A DNA stretch of 51,815 nucleotides from Clostridia bacterium (GCA_017463765.1 JAFTON010000010.1:1-51815), one strand, 5' to 3'; positions 36,116 to 44,512 are shown, counted from the stretch's first letter. Notes: generated from the sequence alone by a model not told the origin. Made by a program: numbers and translations.

Positions 36116-37516
36116 CTATATTTTGGCTACAACGATTAAGAAACCAAAGTTTACGAATGTGTCGGTTGCCAGGAACTGCTCTTCAAGCGTCTCGAAGTTC
36201 TCGTCAAGCCATTCCTTCTCGGTCTGAATTTCCATATTAGTCGGATTGTTCGCTGCCGTTACGTTTACGCTGTTGCGAAGGAACAGGAATATTGTGTCAA
36301 AGAAGGCTTCCTTCTCGGTATAGTCCATAGATGCCGAGTTTATGCTCATCTTCTCATATACAATGTCACGGTAACCCGAACGGTGAAGCAACGTGAACAG
36401 CTCACGGCCTGAGTAACGGTAGCCTGTCGTATCGCATTTTGCAATCATATTGAAGGATCGCTCGAATTTCATATCCTCGTCGGGGTATACGAAGCTGATT
36501 CCGTCATCTATATTACGGATAAACACAGTTGCGCCACGGTTGCATACCTTGCGCAGATTCTTAAGCACCTGGTAAGGTGACTTAAGATGAGACATTACGG
36601 CAAGAATGTTTATCCAGTCGAAGCCTTCAATTCCTTCCTCGTCCATTATCTCACGAAGATTATCAATAAAATCGGGACTCTCAACATCCATCTGATAGAA
36701 GCTTGCTTTTGTATCCTTATAGTCTGCCTTTGCCTTTTCAACAAAGCTTTCGTCAAACTCTACGCCAATGATTTTAGATACTTCGGGACGGTTCCCAAGC
36801 CTTGCCATAAGGGCGCGACCGTTTCCACATCCGATATCAAGTACACGAAGCTCGCTCTTTCCCTCAAGATATTTTTCGTAAACAGGCATATCAAAATCAT
36901 ACAGCAGCTTCTGCTGTGTTTCAAGACGTCGCGACTCAATCTTGTTGCCCTGGCTGAAGAAGCCGGTCTTGTTTTCGCTCTGAATATGAACGCGTTTTTT
37001 GGTACGCTCCTTCTTGCTCTTCAGCTCGTTTTCGATTATCTCATCGTAATCGGTAACGCCAACCTTGTCCTTCAGAATAGGAAGGAGCAGATCTATGGAG
37101 TTGAAGGAGTAAACGTCGGTGTACTGAATAGCATTTATATGCTTTACACGGTCTATCTCCTGCTCGGTAAAGTAGGTCTGCATCGCAGAGGTATTATAGC
37201 TGAAGCCGGGAGTGATGATAGGGAGGAACGAACACATCGGATTTGCCAGAGCAGAGCGCAGCTCCTGGAGAACAACGTCGTCCTCCTTGCCACACTGCTC
37301 GAAGAAATCGGGTGTGAGTATCATGATCATAAGCGAAACCCGTGATGCAACGTCCTTGCATACCGTCATAAAGTTCTCACCACGCTTGATACATTTAGGT
37401 GCGTAGAATATTTTAAGCTTGTTCTTGGTATGTACGTTAAGATCCGAGTAGATGTTGGCAGCAAGCATAGCACCTTCTCCACGGTAACAGAGAAATACGT
37501 TATAGTCTTTATACAT
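36116..37516 (-). CDS. TIR domain fused to a SAM-dependent methyltransferase
   Basis: 466 residues. Residues 4-150 look like a TIR domain: YNVFLCYRGEG (strand A, box 1), the BB-loop region FYAPKCIKRGENF, LMIMILTPDFF and a possible catalytic Glu85 in VVLQELRSAL. A charged linker (160-200) follows. Residues 205-410 form a class I methyltransferase: motif I VLDIGCGNG (225-233), the acidic residue after strand 2 in GVEFDESF, MDVES and MSHLKSPYQVLKNLRKVC. No membrane segment. TIR domains in bacteria often cleave or cyclise NAD+ in defence; a TIR-methyltransferase fusion is unusual to me. It is followed by a GNAT gene in the same operon. Confidence 0.82.
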   Translation of the reverse strand: MYKDYNVFLCYRGEGAMLAANIYSDLNVHTKNKLKIFYAPKCIKRGENFMTVCKDVASRVSLMIMILTPDFFEQCGKEDDVVLQELRSALANPMCSFLPIITPGFSYNTSAMQTYFTEQEIDRVKHINAIQYTDVYSFNSIDLLLPILKDKVGVTDYDEIIENELKSKKERTKKRVHIQSENKTGFFSQGNKIESRRLETQQKLLYDFDMPVYEKYLEGKSELRVLDIGCGNGRALMARLGNRPEVSKIIGVEFDESFVEKAKADYKDTKASFYQMDVESPDFIDNLREIMDEEGIEGFDWINILAVMSHLKSPYQVLKNLRKVCNRGATVFIRNIDDGISFVYPDEDMKFERSFNMIAKCDTTGYRYSGRELFTLLHRSGYRDIVYEKMSINSASMDYTEKEAFFDTIFLFLRNSVNVTAANNPTNMEIQTEKEWLDENFETLEEQFLATDTFVNFGFLIVVAKI

Positions 37517-37545
37517 TTTCGAGCCCTTTCGACTTTTTTATTACA

Positions 37546-37574
37546 AGTATAGCATAATATTTATAGAAAATCAA
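37546..37574 (-). promoter_or_regulatory. Promoter of the TIR-methyltransferase operon
   Basis: Minus strand: TTGATT (37574-37569), a 17-base spacer and TATACT (37551-37546), 30 bases before the start codon. Confidence 0.65.
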
Positions 37575-37607
37575 GAGCTATGCAGACTTGTTTATCGTTG
37601 CTTTACC

Positions 37608-37640
37608 GATAAAAAGAGGGTAGCCCCAAAAAGCTACCCT
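37608..37640 (-). terminator. Terminator of the alkaline phosphatase gene
   Basis: AGGGTAGC (37617-37624) pairs with GCTACCCT (37633-37640); on the minus strand CTTTTTAT follows. Confidence 0.85.
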
Positions 37641-37646
37641 GAAAAA

Positions 37647-39023
37647 TTATTTACCTAAATACTGATATGTACTCTGATCACCGAAATTATCAACTCCCAT
37701 AAAGTGAGCTATGGTATGAGCGATCTGAATATTCTCTATCTTCTGACCGTTAAACAGCTCGGAGCCTGCACCGTAAGCAAAGATGGGAACGTTTTTTCCT
37801 GTATGATCCTCGGAGTGATACTCAAGCACGCCCTCGGAGTTAGGGAAGAGATCGCCTGTCTCATGGTCTGCAGTGATGAGAATGAATGTGTCGGGATTAT
37901 AGAATGCAAATTCCATAAATCTGCCGATAGCCTGGTTAAAGCGTACTATTGCGTCAAACGCCTTGTCAAGCTCGTTATTGTGCGAATGCTTGTCAATATG
38001 CGCCTCCTCATACATAAGGAAGAAGCCTTTTTTATTTGCACTGAGCTTTGACAGCATATCGGTGATTTTCTTTTCGACGGTTTTTTCTATATATCTTTCT
38101 GTGTAGTAATCGAAGCCACACTCGATAACAGTACCATACTTTGTCTGTGCTTCAAGCTGGCTGATAATGATTCCGGCATCGTCGTATCTTGCATCGGCGT
38201 GAGAGGAGAAGGCTGCGGGTGTTGCTCCGGTCTTAACCTCGGTAGACATTACACCTGCCGACATTCCGTTCTCGTGAGCAAGCTCGGTAAGCGATTTTAC
38301 GTCGTTAAGGTTTTCATCTCGTCCGACAAATCCGTTAATCGTCTTGATACCACAGGAAAGGGCAGTACCACCTGCAGCACTGTCGGTAACACCGGATAGA
38401 GAAGCAGTTCTTGACTGACCCTGTGCAGGCAGATAATATCCGTAGAACATATCCTCACCGTCGCTGTATTCACGGTCGTTTTCAAGATATTCAAACATTT
38501 TAGTCTGATTGATGCCCATTCCGTCACCGATAAGCATAATAAAGTTCTTCGCCTCTTTAACGATGGGAGAATGTACCTTCACCTCCTCTGGAACGGTTGC
38601 ATCATAGTCAGCTGTAGGAACATAAGTTTCAATAAAGAAATATGCCGCCGCCGCTATGATAAAGTAATCACCCTCAAGAGCCACGTCACCCTGGTCTGCC
38701 AGAATTGCAAACTGAAGTCCCACGGTCTCGGCGTTAAGCTTTTCAGAAATAGCTCTTTCGGTATTTCCGACCACGATTTCATTTTCGGTAACAGCATCCT
38801 CGCTGTCCTCTATCAGTGGAAGATTGATCTTTGTGCGTGCGAGAATCTCGCTCTGTATGTATTCGGCAGCTCTTTTTGAGTAGTCATGATCCTCCTCCGA
38901 ATACACGATAGAATAATCCTTAAGACTCTCGCCGTTAATGCTGTTGCTTGCTCCGAATGCACCACAGCTGATAAGCGAAACTGCGAAAGACAAAATCAAA
39001 AGTAAACATATAATCTTTTTCAT
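37647..39023 (-). CDS. Alkaline phosphatase lipoprotein (PhoA superfamily)
   Basis: 458 residues. The lipobox LISC (Cys20) makes it surface-anchored. The phosphatase metal and nucleophile motifs are all present: IMLIGDGMG, the nucleophile serine in GVTDSAAGGTALSCG, YEEAHIDKHSHNN, LITADHETGD and YHSEDHTG. It releases phosphate from organic esters outside the cell. A ~150-residue insert-like N-terminal region (SIVYSEEDHDYSKRAAEYIQ, cited in part) precedes the catalytic domain and resembles the small domains found in front of glycan-active lipoproteins. AAGGAG precedes the ATG. Its promoter touches an SdpR-type operator. Confidence 0.92.
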   Translation of the reverse strand: MKKIICLLLILSFAVSLISCGAFGASNSINGESLKDYSIVYSEEDHDYSKRAAEYIQSEILARTKINLPLIEDSEDAVTENEIVVGNTERAISEKLNAETVGLQFAILADQGDVALEGDYFIIAAAAYFFIETYVPTADYDATVPEEVKVHSPIVKEAKNFIMLIGDGMGINQTKMFEYLENDREYSDGEDMFYGYYLPAQGQSRTASLSGVTDSAAGGTALSCGIKTINGFVGRDENLNDVKSLTELAHENGMSAGVMSTEVKTGATPAAFSSHADARYDDAGIIISQLEAQTKYGTVIECGFDYYTERYIEKTVEKKITDMLSKLSANKKGFFLMYEEAHIDKHSHNNELDKAFDAIVRFNQAIGRFMEFAFYNPDTFILITADHETGDLFPNSEGVLEYHSEDHTGKNVPIFAYGAGSELFNGQKIENIQIAHTIAHFMGVDNFGDQSTYQYLGK

Positions 39024-39053
39024 AATAATCTCCTTAAATATATTTACACATAT

Positions 39054-39082
39054 ATAATATCACATCGAAAATTGTTTTTCAA
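39054..39082 (-). promoter_or_regulatory. Promoter of alkaline phosphatase
   Basis: Minus strand: TTGAAA (39082-39077), a 17-base spacer and TATTAT (39059-39054). The -35 box ends exactly where the first 24-bp operator begins (39083). Confidence 0.65.
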
Positions 39083-39162
39083 CTATTTAAAAAATATTTT
39101 AAATAGCTCTTGACATTATTATTCTTCTGTGGTATAATCTATTTAAAGAAAATTTTAAATAG
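39083..39162 (+). promoter_or_regulatory. sdpR promoter bracketed by two 24-bp palindromic operators
   Basis: TTGACA (39110-39115), a 17-base spacer and TATAAT (39133-39138). Operator 1 is CTATTTAAAA-N4-TTTTAAATAG at 39083-39106. Operator 2 is CTATTTAAAG-N4-TTTTAAATAG at 39139-39162, running up to the ribosome site. They are 56 bp apart centre to centre and lie on each side of the promoter. The most likely binder is the ArsR-type protein encoded directly behind. Confidence 0.88.
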
Positions 39163-39171
39163 GTGGTAAAA

Positions 39172-39456
39172 ATGAGCGAGTCCAATATCTTTAAGGTGCT
39201 TTCTGACGAGCAGCGACGGCAAATTCTTCAGCTATTGAAGGATGGCAGGATGTCAGCAGGCGAAATTGCAGAGAAGCTATCGGTAACACCTGCAGCACTG
39301 TCATATCATCTGAGAATTTTAAAAAGTGCTGACCTTGTTATAGAGTACAAGTCGAAAAATTACGTTTACTACGAAATAAATACATCTGTCCTCGATGAGT
39401 TGATCCTTTGGGTAGGACAGTTTGGAGGTAAGAAAAATGAAAACAAAAATAATTAA
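39172..39456 (+). CDS. sdpR: ArsR/SdpR-family repressor
   Basis: 94 residues; winged helix ArsR fold with MSAGEIAEKLSVTPAALSYHLRILKSADLV and the wing YKSKNYVYYEIN. No metal-binding cysteines are present, as in SdpR. The start at 39172 follows AGGTGG; an in-frame codon at 39163 lies inside the operator region and is unlikely. In Bacillus, SdpR represses sdpRI until SdpI captures it at the membrane in response to the SdpC toxin. The next gene is an SdpI homologue with overlapping frames, so the same circuit is likely. Confidence 0.9.
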   Translation: MSESNIFKVLSDEQRRQILQLLKDGRMSAGEIAEKLSVTPAALSYHLRILKSADLVIEYKSKNYVYYEINTSVLDELILWVGQFGGKKNENKNN

Positions 39457-40141
39457 TATTTTGATTTTGCTGGTTACACTTATAGGAACTCTTGCAGCGC
39501 TTTTCTCTATGCCGGACACAGTTCCGGTGCATTTTGGTTTTGACGGTGCAGCAGACCGTTGGGGGTCAAAGTATGAGCTACTTATTATGCCGGGAATAAT
39601 GCTGGCCATGTTGGGCTTTTGGATTGGTACTGACGTTTTATATAAAAAGAAAATTAAAACCTCTACCGATGAAAAAGAAATAGCCGAGGCGAAGGCTAAT
39701 ATTAAGGTAATAGACGTTATATCGGTTATCACCTCGCTTATGTTTGCCGTAATCAATGGAATTACTCTTTACGCCTCCTATTCTCAGCTTGACGGCGTAT
39801 CGGTAAAGGAGATTGATATTCTTAAGATTCTCACGGTAGTTATGGGAATAAGCTTCGTGCTCATTGGCAACTTTTTACCTAAAGCAAAGAATAACCGTAA
39901 CGTAGGCTTCCGTCTGCCATGGACCAGATATAGCGACGTCACCTGGCAGAAGAGCAATCGCTTCTCAGGTATTGCTATGGTAATTAACGGTATTGTAATA
40001 GCTCTTGCAGGTATTATCTTCTCCGGCAAGGTGGCAATGATTATAATGCTTCTTTCGCTTTGCATTGTATTGCCTATTCTCACAATTTACGCCTACACCG
40101 TTTATAGCGAGGAGGTAAAGAAAAGCAATGACGGGGAATAA
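39437..40141 (+). CDS. sdpI: SdpI-family immunity/signalling membrane protein
   Basis: 234 residues from the ATG at 39437 (GGAGG at 39424-39428), overlapping sdpR by 20 bases. The N-terminal DUF1648 part is seen as LPDTVPVHF-like MPDTVPVHFGFDGAADRWGSK, and the C-terminal SdpI part as NRNVGFRLPWTRYSDVTWQKSNRFSG (both cited in part). About six membrane helices. In Bacillus it gives immunity to the SdpC killing factor and sequesters SdpR. No sdpABC toxin genes are nearby, so it may guard against toxins from neighbours. Confidence 0.92.
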   Translation: MKTKIINILILLVTLIGTLAALFSMPDTVPVHFGFDGAADRWGSKYELLIMPGIMLAMLGFWIGTDVLYKKKIKTSTDEKEIAEAKANIKVIDVISVITSLMFAVINGITLYASYSQLDGVSVKEIDILKILTVVMGISFVLIGNFLPKAKNNRNVGFRLPWTRYSDVTWQKSNRFSGIAMVINGIVIALAGIIFSGKVAMIIMLLSLCIVLPILTIYAYTVYSEEVKKSNDGE

Positions 40142-40868
40142 TCTTAAGTACCTTATTTTCCTTGGGATTTTTGGTGTTATTGGTGGATATTTTACTGCGC
40201 TTTATTCTATTGAAATTATGGATTTCACACTTCTGGAAGAAGCGATCAGCCAGGTTGGCAGTGTGGAAATGCTTATTCTCATCACCACGCTTCAAAGCCT
40301 TGCCTACGCAGTAATCCTCGGTTTTTTAGGAAGACTGATTGCCAAGAAAATCGGGCTGTGGCGCGAGTTTACTGTCACTGCAAAGCCTCTTATGTATACG
40401 GTAATAGCCTCGGTTGTTGGTGGTGCTTTATTCATTTTAGCTGATGTTCTTGTATTTGCAAGCTTTATTCCTCCCGTGCTCGATTCCTATATGATAAAGC
40501 CCACGCTGAACTATATCGTAGCAAGCGTTACATATGGTGGCGTAGTTGAGGAAATAATGCTGCGCTTGTTCTTTATGTCGCTGATTGCTTTTGTAATTTC
40601 GAAGTTTTCAAAGTCACAGGAAGCGACCGAAACCCACCTCGTTATCGCAAATATACTCTCTGCGCTTCTTTTTGCAGCAGGACATCTTCCCGAAACGATT
40701 CAGTCAATTGGCATTACTCCGATAATCCTTATCAGATGCTTTGTTATGAACGGTGCATTCGGTATCCTGTTTGGTAGAATGTACCGTAAATACGGTATCG
40801 GATACGCCATGCTCACTCATGCCGGAGTGCATATTATTTCAAAGATTATCTGGATTCTGTTTATTTAA
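40128..40868 (+). CDS. CPBP-family intramembrane metalloprotease (CAAX/Abi-type)
   Basis: 246 residues with about seven membrane helices. The active-site motifs are EEIMLRLFF (EExxxR, in helix 4-5), FAAGHLPET with a His and THAGVHI with the C-terminal His. This family includes bacteriocin self-immunity proteins. It overlaps sdpI by 14 bases and ends in a strong terminator, so it is the third gene of the sdpR operon. Its role beside SdpI is probably also protection against a peptide toxin. Confidence 0.9.
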   Translation: MTGNNLKYLIFLGIFGVIGGYFTALYSIEIMDFTLLEEAISQVGSVEMLILITTLQSLAYAVILGFLGRLIAKKIGLWREFTVTAKPLMYTVIASVVGGALFILADVLVFASFIPPVLDSYMIKPTLNYIVASVTYGGVVEEIMLRLFFMSLIAFVISKFSKSQEATETHLVIANILSALLFAAGHLPETIQSIGITPIILIRCFVMNGAFGILFGRMYRKYGIGYAMLTHAGVHIISKIIWILFI

Positions 40869-40872
40869 AAAA

Positions 40873-40900
40873 AATGCGGCTCATCGAGCCGCATTTTTCT
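40873..40900. terminator. Bidirectional terminator after CPBP gene
   Basis: AAATGCGGCTC (40873-40883) pairs with GAGCCGCATTT (40887-40897) over a 3-base loop, with A and T runs on the two sides. It also ends the leftward rlmH transcript. Confidence 0.9.
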
Positions 40901-40901
40901 G

Positions 40902-41384
40902 TTATTTATGATATTTTTTACCCACTAAGATGGTAAACGAGCGATATAGTGCCTCGTAAAGCACGACTCTCATCAGCTGATGAGGGAAGGTAAGTGCAGA
41001 TACAGAGAGCCTTACGTCGCATTCCCTCTTTACCTTTTCTGCAAGACCGTGAGACGAGCCGATTATCAGCGTAATCTTTCCACTCTCATCTGCCATTCTG
41101 CCAATAAGCTTCGCCAGAGCAGGCGAGTCATACTGCTTTCCTTCAACGCAGAGTGCAATTTTCCCCGAGCCTTTGGGAATTGCAGAAATAATTCTGTCTC
41201 CCTCGCTTTCCAGCGCACGTCGCACCTCCGAGGCATCATCCTCGTTTGCAATCCGTTCCTCTTTTATATTTATCTCATCAACCCTTGCATACTGCGAGAG
41301 CCTTTTTTTATACTCGCTTACTGCATCCTTGAGGTAGTTTTCCTTAAGTGTTCCGACGGTAATCAACGTAATATTTGCCATCAT
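40902..41384 (-). CDS. rlmH: 23S rRNA (pseudouridine1915-N3)-methyltransferase
   Basis: 160-residue SPOUT-class methyltransferase acting on helix 69 of assembled ribosomes. Seen: TLITVGTLKENYLKDAVSEY, LIIGSSHGL in the knotted SAM site and ALTFPHQLMRVVLYEALYRSF (cited in part) at the end. The ATG overlaps the stop of the upstream cysteine desulfurase gene by 4 bases; a second ATG directly behind is also possible. Confidence 0.96.
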   Translation of the reverse strand: MMANITLITVGTLKENYLKDAVSEYKKRLSQYARVDEINIKEERIANEDDASEVRRALESEGDRIISAIPKGSGKIALCVEGKQYDSPALAKLIGRMADESGKITLIIGSSHGLAEKVKRECDVRLSVSALTFPHQLMRVVLYEALYRSFTILVGKKYHK

Positions 41385-42544
41385 CTTATCCTCGATAGCT
41401 TAGCGAGACCACTCTTAAGACCCTCGATAAGCTCATCAATATCCTCTCTTGTGTTTCTGTATGACAGGCTTATGCGTATTGAGCTGTCAGCTTCGCTTTC
41501 GGTTCTGCCAAATGCCGTCAGTGCAGATGAGATATGTGCCGAGTTTGAGGAACAGGCAGAGCCACTCGAAACATAAATTCCAAGTGATGAAAGATAATGC
41601 AGCATGGTTTCACTCTTGATTTTCGGCAGAGTGATATTGAGTATATGAGGCGCACTCGCCTTCGGTTCTGTGATAGATATTTCGGGCAGCTTTTCTTTTG
41701 TCAGACCGATAAGATAGCTTTTCAGCTCGGATATGTAGGAAAATCTATCTCGAAGCGAAGCGTAACCGATTCTGACAGCCTCACCAAAGGCAGCGATTCC
41801 GGGCACGTTTTCTGTTCCGGAGCGCATTCCACCCTCCTGACCACCACCGAGAATCAGAGGAGCAAGTCCCTTTGCTTTCATAACAGAGCCGTCAACCACA
41901 AGTGCACCCACACCCTTCGGACCTTCTATCTTGTGTGAGGAGATTGTTATCATATCTGCGCCACATTTTACCTTGCTGAATGGAATTTTAAGATAGCTTT
42001 GGGTCGCGTCAATATGTATCAGTGCCTCGGGGCATCTGCCCTTAACCAGCTTCGCCACCTCGGAGGTATCATATAAAGCGCCTGTTTCGTTATTCACCAT
42101 CATCATGCTGACTAAAATAACATCCCCGGTAAGCTCTTTTTTTAGAGCATCGATATCTATCTCTCCTGCTACGGTGGGAATTCTCACAATTTTGTAGCCC
42201 ATACCCGAAAGCATATTAAGTGGTGCATCGACCGAGGCATGCTCGCCCATGGTGGTAATTATTTTTGCTCCTTTTTTATATCGCTCCTTTGCCATGGCAC
42301 GACCGATAATCGCAAGATTGTTTGCCTCTGTACCCGATGCAGTAAATATGACGGTAGCACTCTTCGCAGCAAGGGAATTGCATATCTCGCCCCTTACCGA
42401 GTCGATAAGCCTTTCTGCATTGAATCCAAGTGCGTGCAGAGAGGAGGGGTTGCCGTAGCACTCTCTTGAAACCGTCACATATTTTTCAAGTGCTGCTTCA
42501 CATATTTTTGTTGTTGCACTGTTGTCAAGATAGATTTGTCTCAC
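41381..42544 (-). CDS. Cysteine desulfurase (NifS/IscS-like)
   Basis: 387-residue PLP enzyme that takes sulfur from cysteine for Fe-S clusters or thiolated tRNA. Seen: IYLDNSATTK at the N-terminus, His102 in GEHASV, the PLP lysine Lys205 in SSHKIEGPKG and the sulfur-carrying cysteine in SSGSACSSN. The neighbouring rlmH overlaps by 4 bases. No iscU or thiI is adjacent, so the receiver of the sulfur is not shown. The start is ATG with only a weak upstream purine run. Confidence 0.94.
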   Translation of the reverse strand: MRQIYLDNSATTKICEAALEKYVTVSRECYGNPSSLHALGFNAERLIDSVRGEICNSLAAKSATVIFTASGTEANNLAIIGRAMAKERYKKGAKIITTMGEHASVDAPLNMLSGMGYKIVRIPTVAGEIDIDALKKELTGDVILVSMMMVNNETGALYDTSEVAKLVKGRCPEALIHIDATQSYLKIPFSKVKCGADMITISSHKIEGPKGVGALVVDGSVMKAKGLAPLILGGGQEGGMRSGTENVPGIAAFGEAVRIGYASLRDRFSYISELKSYLIGLTKEKLPEISITEPKASAPHILNITLPKIKSETMLHYLSSLGIYVSSGSACSSNSAHISSALTAFGRTESEADSSIRISLSYRNTREDIDELIEGLKSGLAKLSRIR

Positions 42545-42634
42545 CGTTTTTTCTCGTTTCTTCCTGTATTTTTGTAAACTTATATTTGCATATTACTTGT
42601 TTTTTAATAAAAAATCCCTGAAATAATCGCCACG

Positions 42635-43915
42635 CTATGCATAATTTTTAAATCTGTCATAGCTGGTTGAGGCAGGGGAGAGCAGCAGCGTGCCTACCGA
42701 TTTTGCCATTTTTCGACCTATGCATATTGCCTCATCAAAGTCACTTGCAATTATAGTCTTGACTTGGTCTTTGACTATACTGTATATCTCTTCGGCATTT
42801 TCCCCACAGACAATAACACCTCTTGCATATTTTCTTAAGGCAGGTATCATATCACGGTAATCAAGCCTTTTGCCACGTCCACCGAGTATAATCACAACCT
42901 CACGATTAAGTGAGGTTAAGGTTTCTAAGGTTCTTTGAGGGGTGGAATCAATTGATGAATCTATATAATCAACACCATCGGAATTCGGTATAAACTCGCA
43001 TCTGTGTCTCAGCCCTTCGAAATCTTCTGCAACCCAACCTATTTCCTCTGTGCGAATCATACCGTCGGTCATAGCTATTGCCATCATCAGATTTTTCAGG
43101 TTGTGTGGCTCTTTTCGACGTATACAATCAATACGTAGAATTTTCTCTCGGTTACGGCAGATGTATCCGTCCTCCACCGTCATATATACTTCGGCGCAGT
43201 AGAGCTTTGTTAATTCCCGATAGCTCCTTGTACTGCTGATTATTCCGTATGCAGCATTTATTCCGATATTATCATCACCGATAATCAGCCTTTCGGCAGA
43301 CTCTGTGACCGACAGCTTTGCAGCCCGATATTCATCAAAATTCTTATGCCAATCAAGATGATTAGGCGTAATATTGGTTATACACGCAGCCTTTACCCTC
43401 GGAGTAAGATATGTCAGCATAAAGCTTGATGCTTCAAAAACGTAAAAGTCGGATTTTTCAGCTGCGTTTTTCCACATCGGCTCACCGATATTGCCTATTA
43501 GCTGTGAGCTATATCCGGCTTTATTGAGCAGCATATTAATCAGAGTTGCCGTTGTACTTTTGCCGTCTGAACCCGTAACCAGAAAGGTTGGAGTTGTGTT
43601 CTCTTCGAAAAATAGCTCGGCATCCGAGGTGAAAATCACCCCTCGCTTCTTTGCTTCCATCAGCTCAACACGGTCACGTCTTACCGACGGTGAGAAAAAG
43701 ATGATATCCTCCACAATATCGTTGCAGGCATCCTCTCCCGAATAAACGTGATCAATATTAAGTCCATCGGGAATATCAGATATCAGAACTCTTTTGTCAG
43801 AACGTATTGTAACGCTGCAACTATGCAGTGGAAGTGATCTTAGCAGTGAAGAATTGGATATCCCAAGCCCGAAAAAACCGACACGACATCCACGTTTTAT
43901 TTGAGAGAGTATCAT
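42635..43915 (-). CDS. murD: UDP-N-acetylmuramoylalanine--D-glutamate ligase, C-terminus cut by an in-frame TAG
   Basis: 426 residues. Adds D-Glu to UDP-MurNAc-L-Ala in peptidoglycan synthesis. Seen: VGFFGLGISNSSLL at the N-terminus, the ATP loop VTGSDGKSTT, TNITPNHLDWHKNFDEYRAAK, and VILGGRGKRLDYRDM. The protein stops after LLLSPASTSYDRFKNYA, where MurD proteins normally continue with an RGD-type tail. Just past the TAG (42635-42637) the same frame codes RGDYFRDFLLKNK and then TAA (42593-42595). So the last 13-14 residues seem removed by a single stop. The enzyme may still work, or the base is an assembly error. Confidence 0.88.
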   Translation of the reverse strand: MILSQIKRGCRVGFFGLGISNSSLLRSLPLHSCSVTIRSDKRVLISDIPDGLNIDHVYSGEDACNDIVEDIIFFSPSVRRDRVELMEAKKRGVIFTSDAELFFEENTTPTFLVTGSDGKSTTATLINMLLNKAGYSSQLIGNIGEPMWKNAAEKSDFYVFEASSFMLTYLTPRVKAACITNITPNHLDWHKNFDEYRAAKLSVTESAERLIIGDDNIGINAAYGIISSTRSYRELTKLYCAEVYMTVEDGYICRNREKILRIDCIRRKEPHNLKNLMMAIAMTDGMIRTEEIGWVAEDFEGLRHRCEFIPNSDGVDYIDSSIDSTPQRTLETLTSLNREVVIILGGRGKRLDYRDMIPALRKYARGVIVCGENAEEIYSIVKDQVKTIIASDFDEAICIGRKMAKSVGTLLLSPASTSYDRFKNYA

Positions 43916-43979
43916 CAGAATAGACCAACCTTTATTTTAGATTATTTTTTCATATCTGTCAAGTTTTTTATAAAAAATA

Positions 43980-44022
43980 AAAAAACCGTTGCCTTCAATA
44001 TATGAAAACAACGGTTTTAAGT
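43980..44022 (-). terminator. Terminator of RNase P RNA
   Basis: Minus strand: AAAACCGTTG pairs with CAACGGTTTT (plus 44007-44018 with 43983-43993), followed by a T run. Confidence 0.88.
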
Positions 44023-44028
44023 TAATAG

Positions 44029-44508
44029 ATTGACCGAATTTGTAAGCCGGGTTCTGTACTTATTTTCAGCATAATAAGCAGCTGTCATCTATCTTCACTG
44101 TGAATTACTTCACAGTTCGGGTCAACAGAGACCCTGCCACCATGAAACAGCGCGAGCAGCCTGTCGGTACGCATACCGAAAAATCAAGGTGTTGCATCGG
44201 ATAGGGTTTACAGCAAGTCTATGTTGCCATAGAAGTGGGTGAGCTCTTACCTCGCCTTTCCATCCTTACCACGACTGCTTTGGATAATGCAAATCATAAT
44301 CTCAGCTTCTCTGCAGTCCGAAATACTTGTGATGCATATGTGAATGCTTTGCATTATTTGAAACAGTCGTGGCGGTTTATTTCTGTTGCACTTTCCCGCG
44401 GGTCACCCCGGGCGGACGTTATCCGTTATCCTGCTCTTTGATGCCCGGACTTTCCTCACCGTAACAGCTTTCGCCAACATACGGCGCGACAGCCCCACTC
44501 GGTCAACT
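44029..44508 (-). ncRNA. rnpB: RNase P RNA (rnpB)
   Basis: Ribozyme that trims the 5' ends of tRNA precursors. Conserved parts on the minus strand: GAGGAAAGTCCGGGC near the 5' end, GGTAAGAGCTCACC, AAACCC, GGTGGCAGGG-like loops and ACAGAACCCGGCTTA at the 3' end. The P1 stem is formed by GTTGACCGAG (about 44506-44497) and TTCGGTCAAT (44039-44030), which sets the limits. About 480 bases, slightly longer than usual because of an extended hairpin (TTGCATTATT/AATGCAAATC region near 44290-44360). Confidence 0.95.
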
Positions 44509-44512
44509 ATTT

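Noticed and set aside
42593..42637. Reassignment of TAG to an amino acid in this organism
   Set aside because: Three other genes end in TAG (17123, 35582, 36116). One is followed at once by a terminator, one by a second stop and one overlaps the next ribosome site, so TAG works as a stop here.
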